From NCBI RefSeq assembly GCF_001427385.1, contig NZ_LMGJ01000009.1:1-46300 (forward strand): a stretch of 46,300 nucleotides of DNA, given 5' to 3'. The first letter of the stretch is position 1. Every line of letters begins with the position of its first letter. This DNA is from Mesorhizobium sp. Root157 (lineage in GTDB: Bacteria; Pseudomonadota; Alphaproteobacteria; Rhizobiales; Rhizobiaceae). The notes below the pieces were generated by a model. That model saw only the letters and a list, made by a program, of their open reading frames with translations, was not told the DNA's origin and ran no database searches. Both the position numbers and the translations under genes were made by a program. This document shows, piece after piece, positions 16,656 to 23,913 of this stretch.

Positions 16656-17018
16656 TCACATCTCGTCGTTGAAAGGCTCCTTCACCTGGCCGACCATCCT
16701 TGTCAGTGTGGAGAACGAGGGTAAGTCATCGTCAGGGTCACGCTGGTTGGCCAACTGCAGTAGCCTAATCGGGAAGTTGATAGCGTCACGATTGGAAGTG
16801 GACAGACCTTCGGCCCGCTCCTGGTCAGTCTCGCTGGCCTCGGCCTTGCGTAAGGCAATGTCTAGTTCCTTCACTGAGACGATGCCTTTTCGAACAAGGA
16901 CATGATTGACCGATGCGATGGCCATTAAGAGGCCCTCAAGTTGCAGATTGGCGACGTTCATTGCTTTGGCTCCCATCTTTGTGAGGTCACAACGCGCAAG
17001 CATGCCCGCCTGATCCAT
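16656..17018 (-). CDS. Hypothetical rhizobial protein
   Basis: This 120-residue helical protein contains NLQLEGLLMAIASVNHVLVR, then VSVKELDIALRKAEA and NRDAINFPIRLLQLANQ. It ends with FSTLTRMVGQVKEPFND. It resembles a conserved protein of Mesorhizobium and relatives with no assigned function. The ATG at 17018 is used; no strong ribosome site is visible and start sites further in (Met15, Met20) are possible. No neighbour gives a clue. Confidence 0.65.
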   Translation of the reverse strand: MDQAGMLARCDLTKMGAKAMNVANLQLEGLLMAIASVNHVLVRKGIVSVKELDIALRKAEASETDQERAEGLSTSNRDAINFPIRLLQLANQRDPDDDLPSFSTLTRMVGQVKEPFNDEM

Positions 17019-17814
17019 TAGGGAGAGGGCGGTAAATCTCTGACGCCTTTCGATCTAGAGACCCGCGTCCCTCATTCACCGAGACCAAATTCAAACATAA
17101 GAGTTGGGCCGAAGGAATGAGGTGCACTGGGAGGTGGGCGCTCCCGAGGGAGCGTTGCCAGAGACACCACCCGCTTGCTCGCCCGAGGGTCCGCCGCCGC
17201 CTAGCCGCCTAATTGTAGGCAAGGCACTTCGATTCGGTCGGCCAACGATTTCTGACAGGTTCGACCTAAACGTAATTGAGGGCACCGGCTCAATCGTTGT
17301 TGACACGGATTGGGAATCGTTGTGCTCCAACGTGTCGGAGATCGCGGCGGCCAGGGCCGGCTCCGAAAAAGCCCGGCGCATTCGGCCCACGCTTCCACGT
17401 CATTCCTCCAGACGGCCCGATACCAGCGCGCCGTTCGGGCTGTTTTCTGCTCCGATCACAGTGGCGTGGCAACCTGCAGTTTCAAAGCTTCACGAACTCA
17501 TAAGAGGTCGGCGAGGCCAAAACCGTCCCTTTGATCAGCTGTTTTTCATCGCGCTGCAAGCCTACAGTAGATTCAGCGACGCCCCCCGCCGTTCGGAGTG
17601 TGTCAGCGCATGGGTCGTCTCGCTGCCTAGCCGCTGCGTTTGTTTGCATCACCTCGCAGCCTCTCCCCCGACCGTTAACATGCTTCGCGGTCAACTCGTG
17701 AACTTGCGCCGGGGTTATTTTCAGTCTCGCTTGGCGAAGCTGCACCTCATAATCATCTTGTCATCCGGCCGCGGTGCGGAACTCCTGTTTGCATTTATCG
17801 TCGGTCATTTGCGA
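17019..17814. other. Stretch without a convincing gene
   Basis: A plus frame is open from 17104 to 17844, but its translation is Pro/Ser/Arg-rich without domain, runs through the terminator hairpin and has no ribosome site. I see no RNA gene or repeat here apart from that terminator. Confidence 0.45.
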
Positions 17815-17844
17815 CTAGGCCCGCCACCAGAGCGGCGGGCCTAG
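17815..17844 (-). terminator. Strong hairpin after the KGG gene
   Basis: CTAGGCCCGCC (17815-17825) and GGCGGGCCTAG (17834-17844) form a perfect 11-bp stem with an 8-base loop. It starts 12 bases after the stop of the KGG gene on the minus strand. There is no T run, so it may be a stability hairpin or a factor-dependent terminator rather than a classic one. Confidence 0.6.
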
Positions 17845-17856
17845 CTTTAGCAGGCG

Positions 17857-18057
17857 TCAGGACTGACCGCCCTTGCGCCCGGCCTCCGACGCCCGCTCGG
17901 GATCATTCTTGAAGTTCCCGTTGCCGCCACGCTCGCCGCCGCTTTGCTTCTTCTTATCATCCTGGGCGTGCTGTTGACTGCGTTGGCCACCTTCATTCTT
18001 GTGGTCCCGCTGGCCGCTTTTCTCACGCGGTTCGTGGTTTTCACCTCGATTAGGCAT
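17857..18057 (-). CDS. KGG-domain stress protein (con-10 / GsiB-like)
   Basis: This 66-residue, extremely hydrophilic protein is rich in Gly, Gln, Lys, Asn and Glu. It ends GNFKNDPERASEAGRKGGQS, the KGG repeat of stress-induced proteins such as Con-10, where the motif is Gly-x-F-x-x-DPx-R-A-x-E-A-G-x-K-G-G. Only one repeat copy is present. Such proteins are linked to desiccation, heat and general stress. The gene has a GAGGA ribosome site, a general-stress-type promoter (18105-18129) and a strong downstream hairpin. An 18-base palindrome at 18077-18094 lies in its leader. Confidence 0.85.
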   Translation of the reverse strand: MPNRGENHEPREKSGQRDHKNEGGQRSQQHAQDDKKKQSGGERGGNGNFKNDPERASEAGRKGGQS

Positions 18058-18104
18058 TGTTGGTTCCTCGGTTTAAGAGACGATCATTCGTCTCGCGGAA
18101 ACCA

Positions 18105-18129
18105 AATCGATGGGGCCGGGCATGGTTCC
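18105..18129 (-). promoter_or_regulatory. Probable RpoE2/EcfG-type promoter for the KGG gene
   Basis: On the minus strand GGAAC (18129-18125) and GATT (18108-18105) are 16 bases apart, which fits the GGAAC-N18-TT form of the general-stress promoter. The start of transcription would fall near 18098, about 40 bases before the ATG. The leader then holds GAGACGATCATTCGTCTC at 18077-18094, a 7-bp inverted repeat around a 4-base loop. Confidence 0.45.
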
Positions 18130-18352
18130 GCGCGTAACACTATGTGATCACATGAAAAGCCAATAGCCCGGTCTCGTAGGAGTTTCATCGCGGGGCCACG
18201 CAGGTTGGGCGCCGCGCGAGTATTTCGGATCGGGAACGAAGCGCTTTCAGCTTGTCAGAACTGGCTGTTCACGGTTGTCATTCGCTAGGAAAACCGGCTT
18301 CATCCGGGCTTAAGTTCGCTCCATCCGTGGGTTGCCAGTCCGTTAGCCTAAC
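18130..18352. other. Intergenic stretch, nothing seen
   Basis: This stretch, with the KGG leader before it, makes about 300 bases between two minus-strand genes. No open frame with a ribosome site, repeat or terminator hairpin with a T run is visible, apart from the promoter and palindrome listed at 18077-18129. Confidence 0.4.
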
Positions 18353-18715
18353 TCAATTTGTAGGGACTCGCTTTTTTGCTTGAGCACATAGCTCCCGGAA
18401 TTTTTCGACCTCCGCTTCGGTCAGATGCTCTATTCCTATGAAGGCGTTCTTACCCTCACCAGATCGGATCAGTTCATCCAGCTTCGCTTGGATAGCCGCA
18501 CCATCGCGGTTCTGCGTGTTCTGGATTAGAAACACCATTAGGAACGTAACGATGGTTGTCCCGGTGTTGATCACCAACTGCCAAGTTTCCGAAAAGTGGA
18601 ACACCGGTCCCGAAACCGCCCAAAGCACGACAGCAGCCACGCAAATTGCAAACGCCCAAGGTCTACCGGTCGCACGTGCAACGGCCTCGGCCATGTGGTT
18701 GAAGGTCTTTTCCAT
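18353..18715 (-). CDS. Low-affinity iron permease family protein
   Basis: This 120-residue membrane protein has two hydrophobic segments (about residues 20-40 and 46-64, the second ending TTIVTFLMVFLIQNTQNRDG). The family mark is QNTQNRDxxAIQxKLDELIR, followed by the HLTEAEVEKFRELC tail. Bacterial members of COG5478 are named after yeast Fet4; whether they move iron is not proven. It lies 66 bases after the DUF892 gene on the same strand with no terminator between, so they are likely cotranscribed from the promoter at 19349-19373. Confidence 0.88.
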   Translation of the reverse strand: MEKTFNHMAEAVARATGRPWAFAICVAAVVLWAVSGPVFHFSETWQLVINTGTTIVTFLMVFLIQNTQNRDGAAIQAKLDELIRSGEGKNAFIGIEHLTEAEVEKFRELCAQAKKRVPTN

Positions 18716-18781
18716 AGGTCACATCCGCCAAAGGAAAGACCCCGGCAGATCGCCGAGGCCTTTAAGGTCGAGGAGTTATGG

Positions 18782-19306
18782 CTACGCGGCTTCTGCCATT
18801 GCCCGCTCGTTAATGCCGCCTTGCCCGAGCGCGCTGAGCGCTTCGTCGGTACCAGACTCTTCTTCCAGCGTGGCTTTCAGCAGAACGACAGCGTCACTCA
18901 TGCCAAGCTCTTTAGCCCAAGCGATAAGCGTTCCGTATCGGGCAATCTCGTAATGCTCGACCGCCTGGGCAGCAGCTACCAGTCCGGCGTCGACCGCGGG
19001 GGCGCCCTTATATTCCTCGAGAATCTCCGAGCCTTCCTCGATAATTCCGTCGATTGCCGGACACGTTTTGCCACGGGCGGGCTTTTCAAGCATCTCGAAG
19101 ACCTGCTCCAAGCGATCGACTTGACCTTCCGTCTCCCTAAGATGCTTCTCAAAGGCAGCCGACACTTCCTGAGACTCAGCGCCTTTGATCATCTTTGGCA
19201 AGGCCTTCAGAATTTTCTTCTCGGCGTAATAAATATCCTTCAACCCGTCCAAAAAAAGGTCTTCGAGACCCTTGGTGGATGCCTTCGAACTCCTATTGGT
19301 CGCCAT
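18782..19306 (-). CDS. DUF892 ferritin-like protein (YciF/YciE family)
   Basis: This 174-residue four-helix protein contains LEDLFLDGLKDIYYAEKKIL at the N-terminus and AVEHYEIARYGTLIAWAKEL in the C-terminal half. These carry the Glu and His residues of the di-iron ferritin-like site (EKHLRET and EHYE). Such proteins are general-stress proteins in enterics and rhizobia. The start is placed at ATG 19306 because GGAG ends six bases before it; an ATG at 19312 touches that site. A general-stress-type promoter lies at 19349-19373. The gene precedes the iron permease-like gene. Confidence 0.9.
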   Translation of the reverse strand: MATNRSSKASTKGLEDLFLDGLKDIYYAEKKILKALPKMIKGAESQEVSAAFEKHLRETEGQVDRLEQVFEMLEKPARGKTCPAIDGIIEEGSEILEEYKGAPAVDAGLVAAAQAVEHYEIARYGTLIAWAKELGMSDAVVLLKATLEEESGTDEALSALGQGGINERAMAEAA

Positions 19307-19348
19307 CTTCATCTCCGTCTGTTGAGGTGAGCCCCCTCAAGGACTCAT

Positions 19349-19373
19349 AATCCGCAAGCCGGCGGCTAGTTCC
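19349..19373 (-). promoter_or_regulatory. Probable RpoE2/EcfG-type promoter for the DUF892 operon
   Basis: On the minus strand GGAAC (19373-19369) and GATT (19352-19349) are separated by 16 bases. This is the same spacing and box form as the site before the KGG gene. Transcription would begin near 19342, about 36 bases before the ATG at 19306. Confidence 0.45.
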
Positions 19374-19499
19374 CCTTCTGTTGAAATCTAGTCCCCGACC
19401 TGCACGACAGCGCTGCGGCGGCCACGCTCTTCGATGTCGGGCCTCCGGGCTCCATATGCGATGACGCCGACGTGCTTGTCAGTTAGGCGGTTCAAACTT

Positions 19500-19700
19500 C
19501 TAACTGCGCAGCCCTACGCGGTACCCTTCCGCCTTAGTGTCTTCAAGATCGATGCGAGGGGCGAAATGCATTCGAAGATTCGCGATCGCCACGGACGCTG
19601 TCGCAAGCATCGCCGCCATCTCCTTTTTCGTGAATAGTTCCGGATGCTCAGCCATATAGGCGAGTTCGATGGCTAATATACTGTCCTCGTCGACCGCCAT
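19500..19700 (-). CDS. Small hypothetical protein
   Basis: This 66-residue, mostly helical protein reads MAVDEDSILAIELAYMAEHP, then ELFTKKEMAAMLATASVAIA. It is acidic at the front, with no cysteine and no membrane segment. GAGAG lies upstream of the ATG at 19700. It is read away from the terminator at 19752-19773. No family recognised. Confidence 0.5.
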   Translation of the reverse strand: MAVDEDSILAIELAYMAEHPELFTKKEMAAMLATASVAIANLRMHFAPRIDLEDTKAEGYRVGLRS

Positions 19701-19751
19701 CCGTCTGCTCTCAACTGCGTTGGTTTGAACCGTTCAATGCTAAAAAAGAAC

Positions 19752-19773
19752 ACCCGGCGGTCGCCCGCCGGGT
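19752..19773 (-). terminator. Factor-independent terminator (minus strand)
   Basis: ACCCGGCGG (19752-19760) and CCGCCGGGT (19765-19773) form a 9-bp perfect stem with a 4-base loop. Reading the minus strand, the stem is followed by GTTCTTTTTTA, a good T run. It would end transcripts of the 41-residue membrane protein gene at 19931-20056. Confidence 0.75.
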
Positions 19774-19930
19774 TCTCAGATTAAGCCGAAATAACGAGCT
19801 TAGAACGCGCGCTCCGGCCACCGCTCGACCTACTGCTTGCAGGAAACGTCAAGAGGGTGGTCGTAGCCGGTCGCGAAGCGAAGGAGGGGAGAATTGAATA
19901 GTACCCCCGGTTGGCGTCTGAGGGGGCCGT

Positions 19931-20056
19931 TTATTGTTCCACGATAATCGTGCTGCCGGCATTTTCGACGATCTTTGATGGGGTAGATGTGAGGGCAAAC
20001 ACCACTGCGAATGATAGGGCGATTCCCACGCCAACACCGTAGATAAAGGTTCTCAT
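19931..20056 (-). CDS. 41-residue single-pass membrane protein
   Basis: ATG 20056 opens 41 residues reading MRTFIYGVGVGIALSFAVVF, then ALTSTPSKIVENAGSTIIVE and Q. Residues 4-22 form one hydrophobic helix that could also be an uncleaved signal; the tail is polar. A GGGGC stands about nine bases upstream as a weak ribosome site. The reading is clean and ends at TAA, with a terminator 158 bases downstream. I know no family. Similar one-helix proteins are common and usually unannotated. Confidence 0.5.
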   Translation of the reverse strand: MRTFIYGVGVGIALSFAVVFALTSTPSKIVENAGSTIIVEQ

Positions 20057-20346
20057 TTTTGTTGCCCCGAGCGATGTGGTGTCCCATTCAACGAAAGTCA
20101 GACGAATCGGTTGCGGCTGGCCAGTTAAGGTGACATGCGCTTAACAAGCGCCTAGCACCGGAATGGTTGCGCTGCTTTGCAGCAGCGGCAACTTTATGAC
20201 ACGGGGGAGCGACAGCGTTTCAGGCCAGTTGGAAGGATTCGCCGCTCTGGCCTGTGCGATGCCCTGGACCACGAGGAAGAGAAAAATGAAAGCGCTCGCC
20301 GGCGCGGGGCGCGAATGAAAGACGCTGGTCTGCGCGGGCGCGCGCG

Positions 20347-20892
20347 TCAGCCGAGGTTTTGCGCCGGGTACACCACGATGCCGGAGGGCTGGATTTGCGC
20401 GCCTTTGGCGAGGCGCGCCGGCTCTATCCTGTGGGCTCCCATCAAATGAAAAACGGTCTCGCCGCGGGCGATGAGATGATCGGCGACGATGCGCCGGTGG
20501 CAGCGCCACCAGACGGCCTCGGAACACATCATCGCACATCGCCGCTCGCGTCCGAGCGCAATCAACCGGTCGAGACCGCTCCGAAAGCTTTTCGAAAACG
20601 CAGCGTAGTCGGCATAATTGTGGAAGCTCTGGTTTTCCCAAAAGCCATTCACGTTGGGCGCGACCTCCTGGGTCTTGCCGCGTAGCCCGCCCAGTTCGGC
20701 AATATGGGCGTAGGTAACCTGGAACGCGGCCAGACTTTCAAGCAGCGTTTCCTTGTTGTACTGCGGATTGGTACGTGACTTCGGGACGGTTCTGATATCC
20801 GCGACCCACGCGACCCCCGCGGCCCGCAGCAGTCCTACGAAGGCCGTGAGCGGGCGGGATGAATGGCCGATAGTGTAGAAAGGAAGGCTCAA
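20347..20892 (-). CDS. DUF488 family protein
   Basis: This roughly 181-residue protein begins SLPFYTIGHSSRPLTAFVGL, the DUF488 N-terminal mark (YTIGHS.R). Further family blocks are VADIRTVPKSRTNPQYNKE, YAHIAELGGLRGKT and CAMMCSEAVWWRCHRRIVAD, the last with the conserved Cys and His-Arg. The likely start is TTG 20892, as GGAG (20898-20901) ends five bases before it; a GTG at 20898 overlaps that site. The family fold suggests a nucleic-acid or nucleotide role but no activity is established. It stands alone after the small membrane protein. Confidence 0.85.
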   Translation of the reverse strand: MSLPFYTIGHSSRPLTAFVGLLRAAGVAWVADIRTVPKSRTNPQYNKETLLESLAAFQVTYAHIAELGGLRGKTQEVAPNVNGFWENQSFHNYADYAAFSKSFRSGLDRLIALGRERRCAMMCSEAVWWRCHRRIVADHLIARGETVFHLMGAHRIEPARLAKGAQIQPSGIVVYPAQNLG

Positions 20893-21105
20893 TTCCACTC
20901 CTTTGCAGTCACGTGCGATAAACCGTTATAACGCAATTAAGTTGCATTAAAATGACGATTATATTCGTTTGATCGGCTTCCCCCGCAAATGATGCACATC
21001 AAATGCCGGGATCAGACAGCTAGGTTCCTAATGTGGCGACGAAGTAGAAATGTCGCCGGTCCTGCAAAGTAGAAATGTCGCATCGGGTGCTTCAGAGGGC
21101 AGGGC

Positions 21106-21150
21106 GCAGCAAGTTAGAAAGCAGCAAGTTAGAAAGCAGCAAGTTAGAAA
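21106..21150. repeat. Three perfect tandem copies of a 15-bp unit
   Basis: GCAGCAAGTTAGAAA occurs at 21106-21120, 21121-21135 and 21136-21150 without change. The unit resembles the IS end motif GCAAAGTAGAAATGTC, with AAGTTAGAAA in place of AAAGTAGAAA. It lies inside the right end of the decayed element, so it may be an expanded transposase-binding repeat. Confidence 0.85.
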
Positions 21151-22195
21151 TGCGACAGTGAGGCGCGTCCTGACGCCGACGTGAGCGCCCGATCGGGCGA
21201 CAGCTGGTCGGGGTTACGCAGCCCGATCGGGTGCGATCCAGGCAACTCCGTGGTTTTAGCTTTGAGAGCCGCTTCACTCGGCCGCGGCCAAACTTGCCAA
21301 AGCCTGTCTCGTCTTGCGATTACAGCAGGATCGTTCATGAAATTCGTCCTGCGGCCCGGCTTCGTTCCGCGCTTCTTGTAGGCGCTCTGCTCGCTGTTGG
21401 TCCTGATCTTCGGAGGAGGTCGCGCCTCATCCTGCTGAGCCTTGATCCAGGTCAGCACCTCACCGAGCCGCTTGTTCTCGGTGATCGCCGTGTGCGTGAC
21501 GCGCTGCTTTGTCAAAGACGGTGTAAGGTAGGGAACGCGCTCTCCATCGGATGTCCAGCCGACCGTCGGCGAACTCGTAGATATCGACGTACTTGCCGAC
21601 CAGGCCGCACGAAAGCTCGTTCTTCTCAAGCATGATTTGCCGCGTTCGTAGGAGAAGGACAATTGCTGGCCGACATAACGTTGCTCCCGCTTGCACAGCA
21701 CGTCACGCAGCCGATCCGGCGCAACATTCAATGCGCGATGCAGGTCGTCCGGTCGGGTAGGGACCTTGGCGAACCTCTGGTTGAAGTGGACGTAAACGCC
21801 GGCAGGAACGCATTGGCCGCTTCGATGCCCGATATGCCGGCGAGGCGCAGTTCCTTCACAAGCCTGTCCTGAAGCGTCCGATTGACCCTTTCTAACCCGG
21901 CCTTTGGCCTGGCTCGAGTTGGCGCACAGGATCTCGATGTTGAGTTCGGCAAGAGCACGGCCGAACTGGGTCATGCCCCGGCCGGCTTTGGCATCCTTCT
22001 TGGCGACACGAAACACCGTATGTTTGTCGGAATAGAACGCCACCGGGCTGCCGCGCCTTCAGCCAGAAACGCCTTCAGCAGACGCTGTACTTGGCGCGTC
22101 GTCATGTCCAGGACATGCGCGGCCGAGACAACGGTCATGCGCCGCTCCAAAACCTTCGACAACACCTCGATGCGTTGCAGCTCGCGCTCGCTCAT
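21144..22195 (-). pseudogene. ISNCY-family transposase, deleted and frameshifted
   Basis: From ATG 22195 the frame reads MSERELQRIEVLSKVLERRM, then TVVSAAHVLDMTTRQVQRLL, the helix-turn-helix of these transposases. A deletion then removes most of the first half of the catalytic domain. The sequence resumes as VAFYSDKHTVFRVAKKDAKA with the catalytic Asp, then AELNIEILCANSSQAKGRV. Later pieces fall in other frames: ERVNRTLQDRLVKELRLAG, LCKREQRYVGQQLSFSYER, LVGKYVDIYEFADGRLDIRW and RVTHTAITENKRLGEVLTWI. At least three frameshifts plus the deletion make it inactive. Confidence 0.85.
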
Positions 22196-22339
22196 CAAAA
22201 CAAGTCCCAATCCACCGTCTCCCATGCGTTCGAGGTGGGCAGGAACCCTGCGCCTGGTCGGCAAGAGCGACATTTCTATTTTGCAGAAACAGGACATTTC
22301 TACTTTGCGGCAATACCTAAAAGTCGCATAAGCTTAATT

Positions 22340-22900
22340 ATGGAACCTGCTTGCGGTTTCACCGCGGTTGCCGCGCGTGAACTGGCCGCCTTTGTGCAAG
22401 CCTATCCCGAAATCCTGACATATGCGCTCATCGGCGCGGGCTTTCTGGCGCGCTGGTGGTGGCTCCGGCGCAGCCGCGTTCGCCGCCGGTGTTTCACACG
22501 CCGCGCGCCGCCACGGATCCTCAGCCGGAACCGGCCGCGCCGGAGCTGGACAATCGCCCGCTCGCCGTCGTGCAGCGCACGCCGCTGATCCGCACGGCGA
22601 TCATGAACAAGGGCGAAGTGCAGATTTTCTTAGGCGCGCTCGCCGCGTCGGAAACTCTGAAGCGCGACACCAAAACTGGCATGTCCATGCCCAGGCCGCG
22701 CTCGGCGAGCTGATGATCGTCGAAGGCAGCGCCTGCTACTTCAGCGCCTACGGCTCGCTCAAATCGCGCTGCGACGCCGGCGCGCCGGTGTTCAGCGCCT
22801 TCAACTGCCTGCGCGCCGATCTTGTCTCCTGCGACAATTCGGTTTCCCCGTGCTCGCTGTCGAACATCGGGGCTACGGCGCGTGTCGGCGACGACCGCAC
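22340..22900 (+). pseudogene. Frameshifted membrane-anchored DUF2726-like gene
   Basis: ATG 22340 opens a frame with a hydrophobic helix (ELAAFVQAYPEILTYALIGA, then GFLARWWWLRR). In the next frame follow VVQRTPLIRTAIMNKGEVQI and FLGALAA. In a third come NWHVHAQAALGELMIVEGSA and FSAFNCLRADLVSCDN. The order of membrane anchor, 'LLNKGE' helix, 'V.AQ..LGE' strand and 'N..R.D.L..D' strand matches DUF2726-type proteins related to restriction nuclease folds. At least two frameshifts are needed to join the pieces. The family assignment is from pattern only. Confidence 0.5.
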
Positions 22901-23203
22901 CCCGCTTGCCCATGGTTTTAGGCGCTGCCGCCGGTCTCCCACGCTTTCAACTGCTAGCGAGCCTGCGCGCGGGTCGTTTGATCGTCTCTCCCCCGTTCGT
23001 CAGCCCGATTGCTGACGGTTCCCACGCCGGCGCGTCCCGGCGGCGGCCGCGCCGGGCTCTAGGCGCATGCGCCCGAACCACGCGGCCGTCGTGTTTCGGC
23101 CGGCCGGCGCAGAGGCCGGCGGTCTCCTCCTGCTCCAGGGAACGATTTCGGCCGTCCTGGCTTCCGTTATGGGTGCGCCATAACGCTTGCGAAAGGATAT
23201 GCC
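22901..23203. other. GC-rich stretch without a gene
   Basis: No convincing open frame. A palindrome-rich segment GGCCGGCCGGCGCAGAGGCC lies near 23098-23117. A GGAAC at 23139-23143 followed after 18 bases by TT (23162-23163) is a weak candidate general-stress promoter for the DUF421 gene. Confidence 0.4.
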
Positions 23204-23662
23204 ATGTTTGAACTCGAAACGCCGCTGGCAGAACTCATTGCTAGAGGGGTCTTTCTTTTCCTCGGGTTCATGTTCATTTTCCGCGTCCTGCCGCGGCGCA
23301 CCGGCGGCGAGTTGTCCCCGATGGACCTGGTCTTTCTGCTCCTGATCACCGAGTCGGCCTCGCATTCCCTCGGAGAATTTTCGACGTTGACCGATGGCGC
23401 GGTCCAGATCGGGGTTTTCGTCGGGCTGAACTACATGACCAATAAATTGTCCTATCATTTCCCCGTCATCAGACGTTTGCTCGAGCAGAAGCCGCTTCTC
23501 GTTATCAAGGACGGCCAGATCATCCCGGAAAACCTGAAAAAGGAATTGCTTACAGAGGATGAATTGAAAGGAAACCTCCGCATGGATGGCGTCGATGACG
23601 TCTCCGCGGTGAAAGTTGCCCATGTGGAAAGCGACGGGCGCGTGAGCGCAGTCAAAAAATGA
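23204..23662 (+). CDS. DUF421 membrane protein (YetF/YcaP type)
   Basis: This 152-residue protein has three hydrophobic helices in the first 80 residues (ELIARGVFLFLGFMFIFRVL is the first). A soluble C-terminal domain follows with the YetF mark PLLVIKDGQIIPENLKKELL and TEDELKGNLRMDGVDDVSAV. YetF-type proteins are inner-membrane proteins with a small cytoplasmic domain, seen in stress and sporulation contexts. AAAGGA stands before the ATG. The length is close to the shorter members of the family. No operon partner is seen. Confidence 0.87.
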   Translation: MFELETPLAELIARGVFLFLGFMFIFRVLPRRTGGELSPMDLVFLLLITESASHSLGEFSTLTDGAVQIGVFVGLNYMTNKLSYHFPVIRRLLEQKPLLVIKDGQIIPENLKKELLTEDELKGNLRMDGVDDVSAVKVAHVESDGRVSAVKK

Positions 23663-23913
23663 CCGGCGCCCTGGCGTACCGGCGAACGATCGCTTCCTGC
23701 GGGCCGCGACGCTCCATGCCACCTGAACATTACAATCCCGCAACGCCTCAATTTGGCTTCGGTCCGGCGCCCGTTGTCTCGTTCCCAGACTTTTGCCGCA
23801 TCGGGCGACACGTCCCGAGCGGCAACCTTGTCTTTTGCCGGTCCTCCTTGTCGTCCGCCGCGATTGTCACTATTCACTTGAAGTCGGAACCATTTCTTCG
23901 AGGGTGATTTGCG

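Larger units (their letters stand above)
21042..22308 (-). mobile_element. Decayed ISNCY-type insertion sequence
   Basis: A broken transposase gene lies between matching ends. GCAAAGTAGAAATGTC at 21064-21079 is the exact reverse complement of GACATTTCTACTTTGC at 22293-22308. Each end holds a second related copy (21042-21054 and 22269-22284). This double-copy end structure with a single transposase fits the ISNCY/IS1202-like elements. The element is shorter than an intact one because the transposase has a large internal deletion. Confidence 0.75.

Noticed and set aside
17104..17844. Plus-strand 246-residue frame
   Set aside because: It ends inside the terminator hairpin of the KGG gene, lacks a ribosome site and shows no domain.
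20141..20330. Minus-strand signal-peptide-like stretch (FIFLFLVVQGIAQARA)
   Set aside because: It resembles a secreted small protein, but no start codon precedes it in frame apart from the middle of the DUF488 gene.
21144..22043. A 299-residue minus-strand protein in one frame
   Set aside because: Its pieces match the ISNCY transposase only in part of the frame; the gene is frameshifted and is listed as a pseudogene instead.
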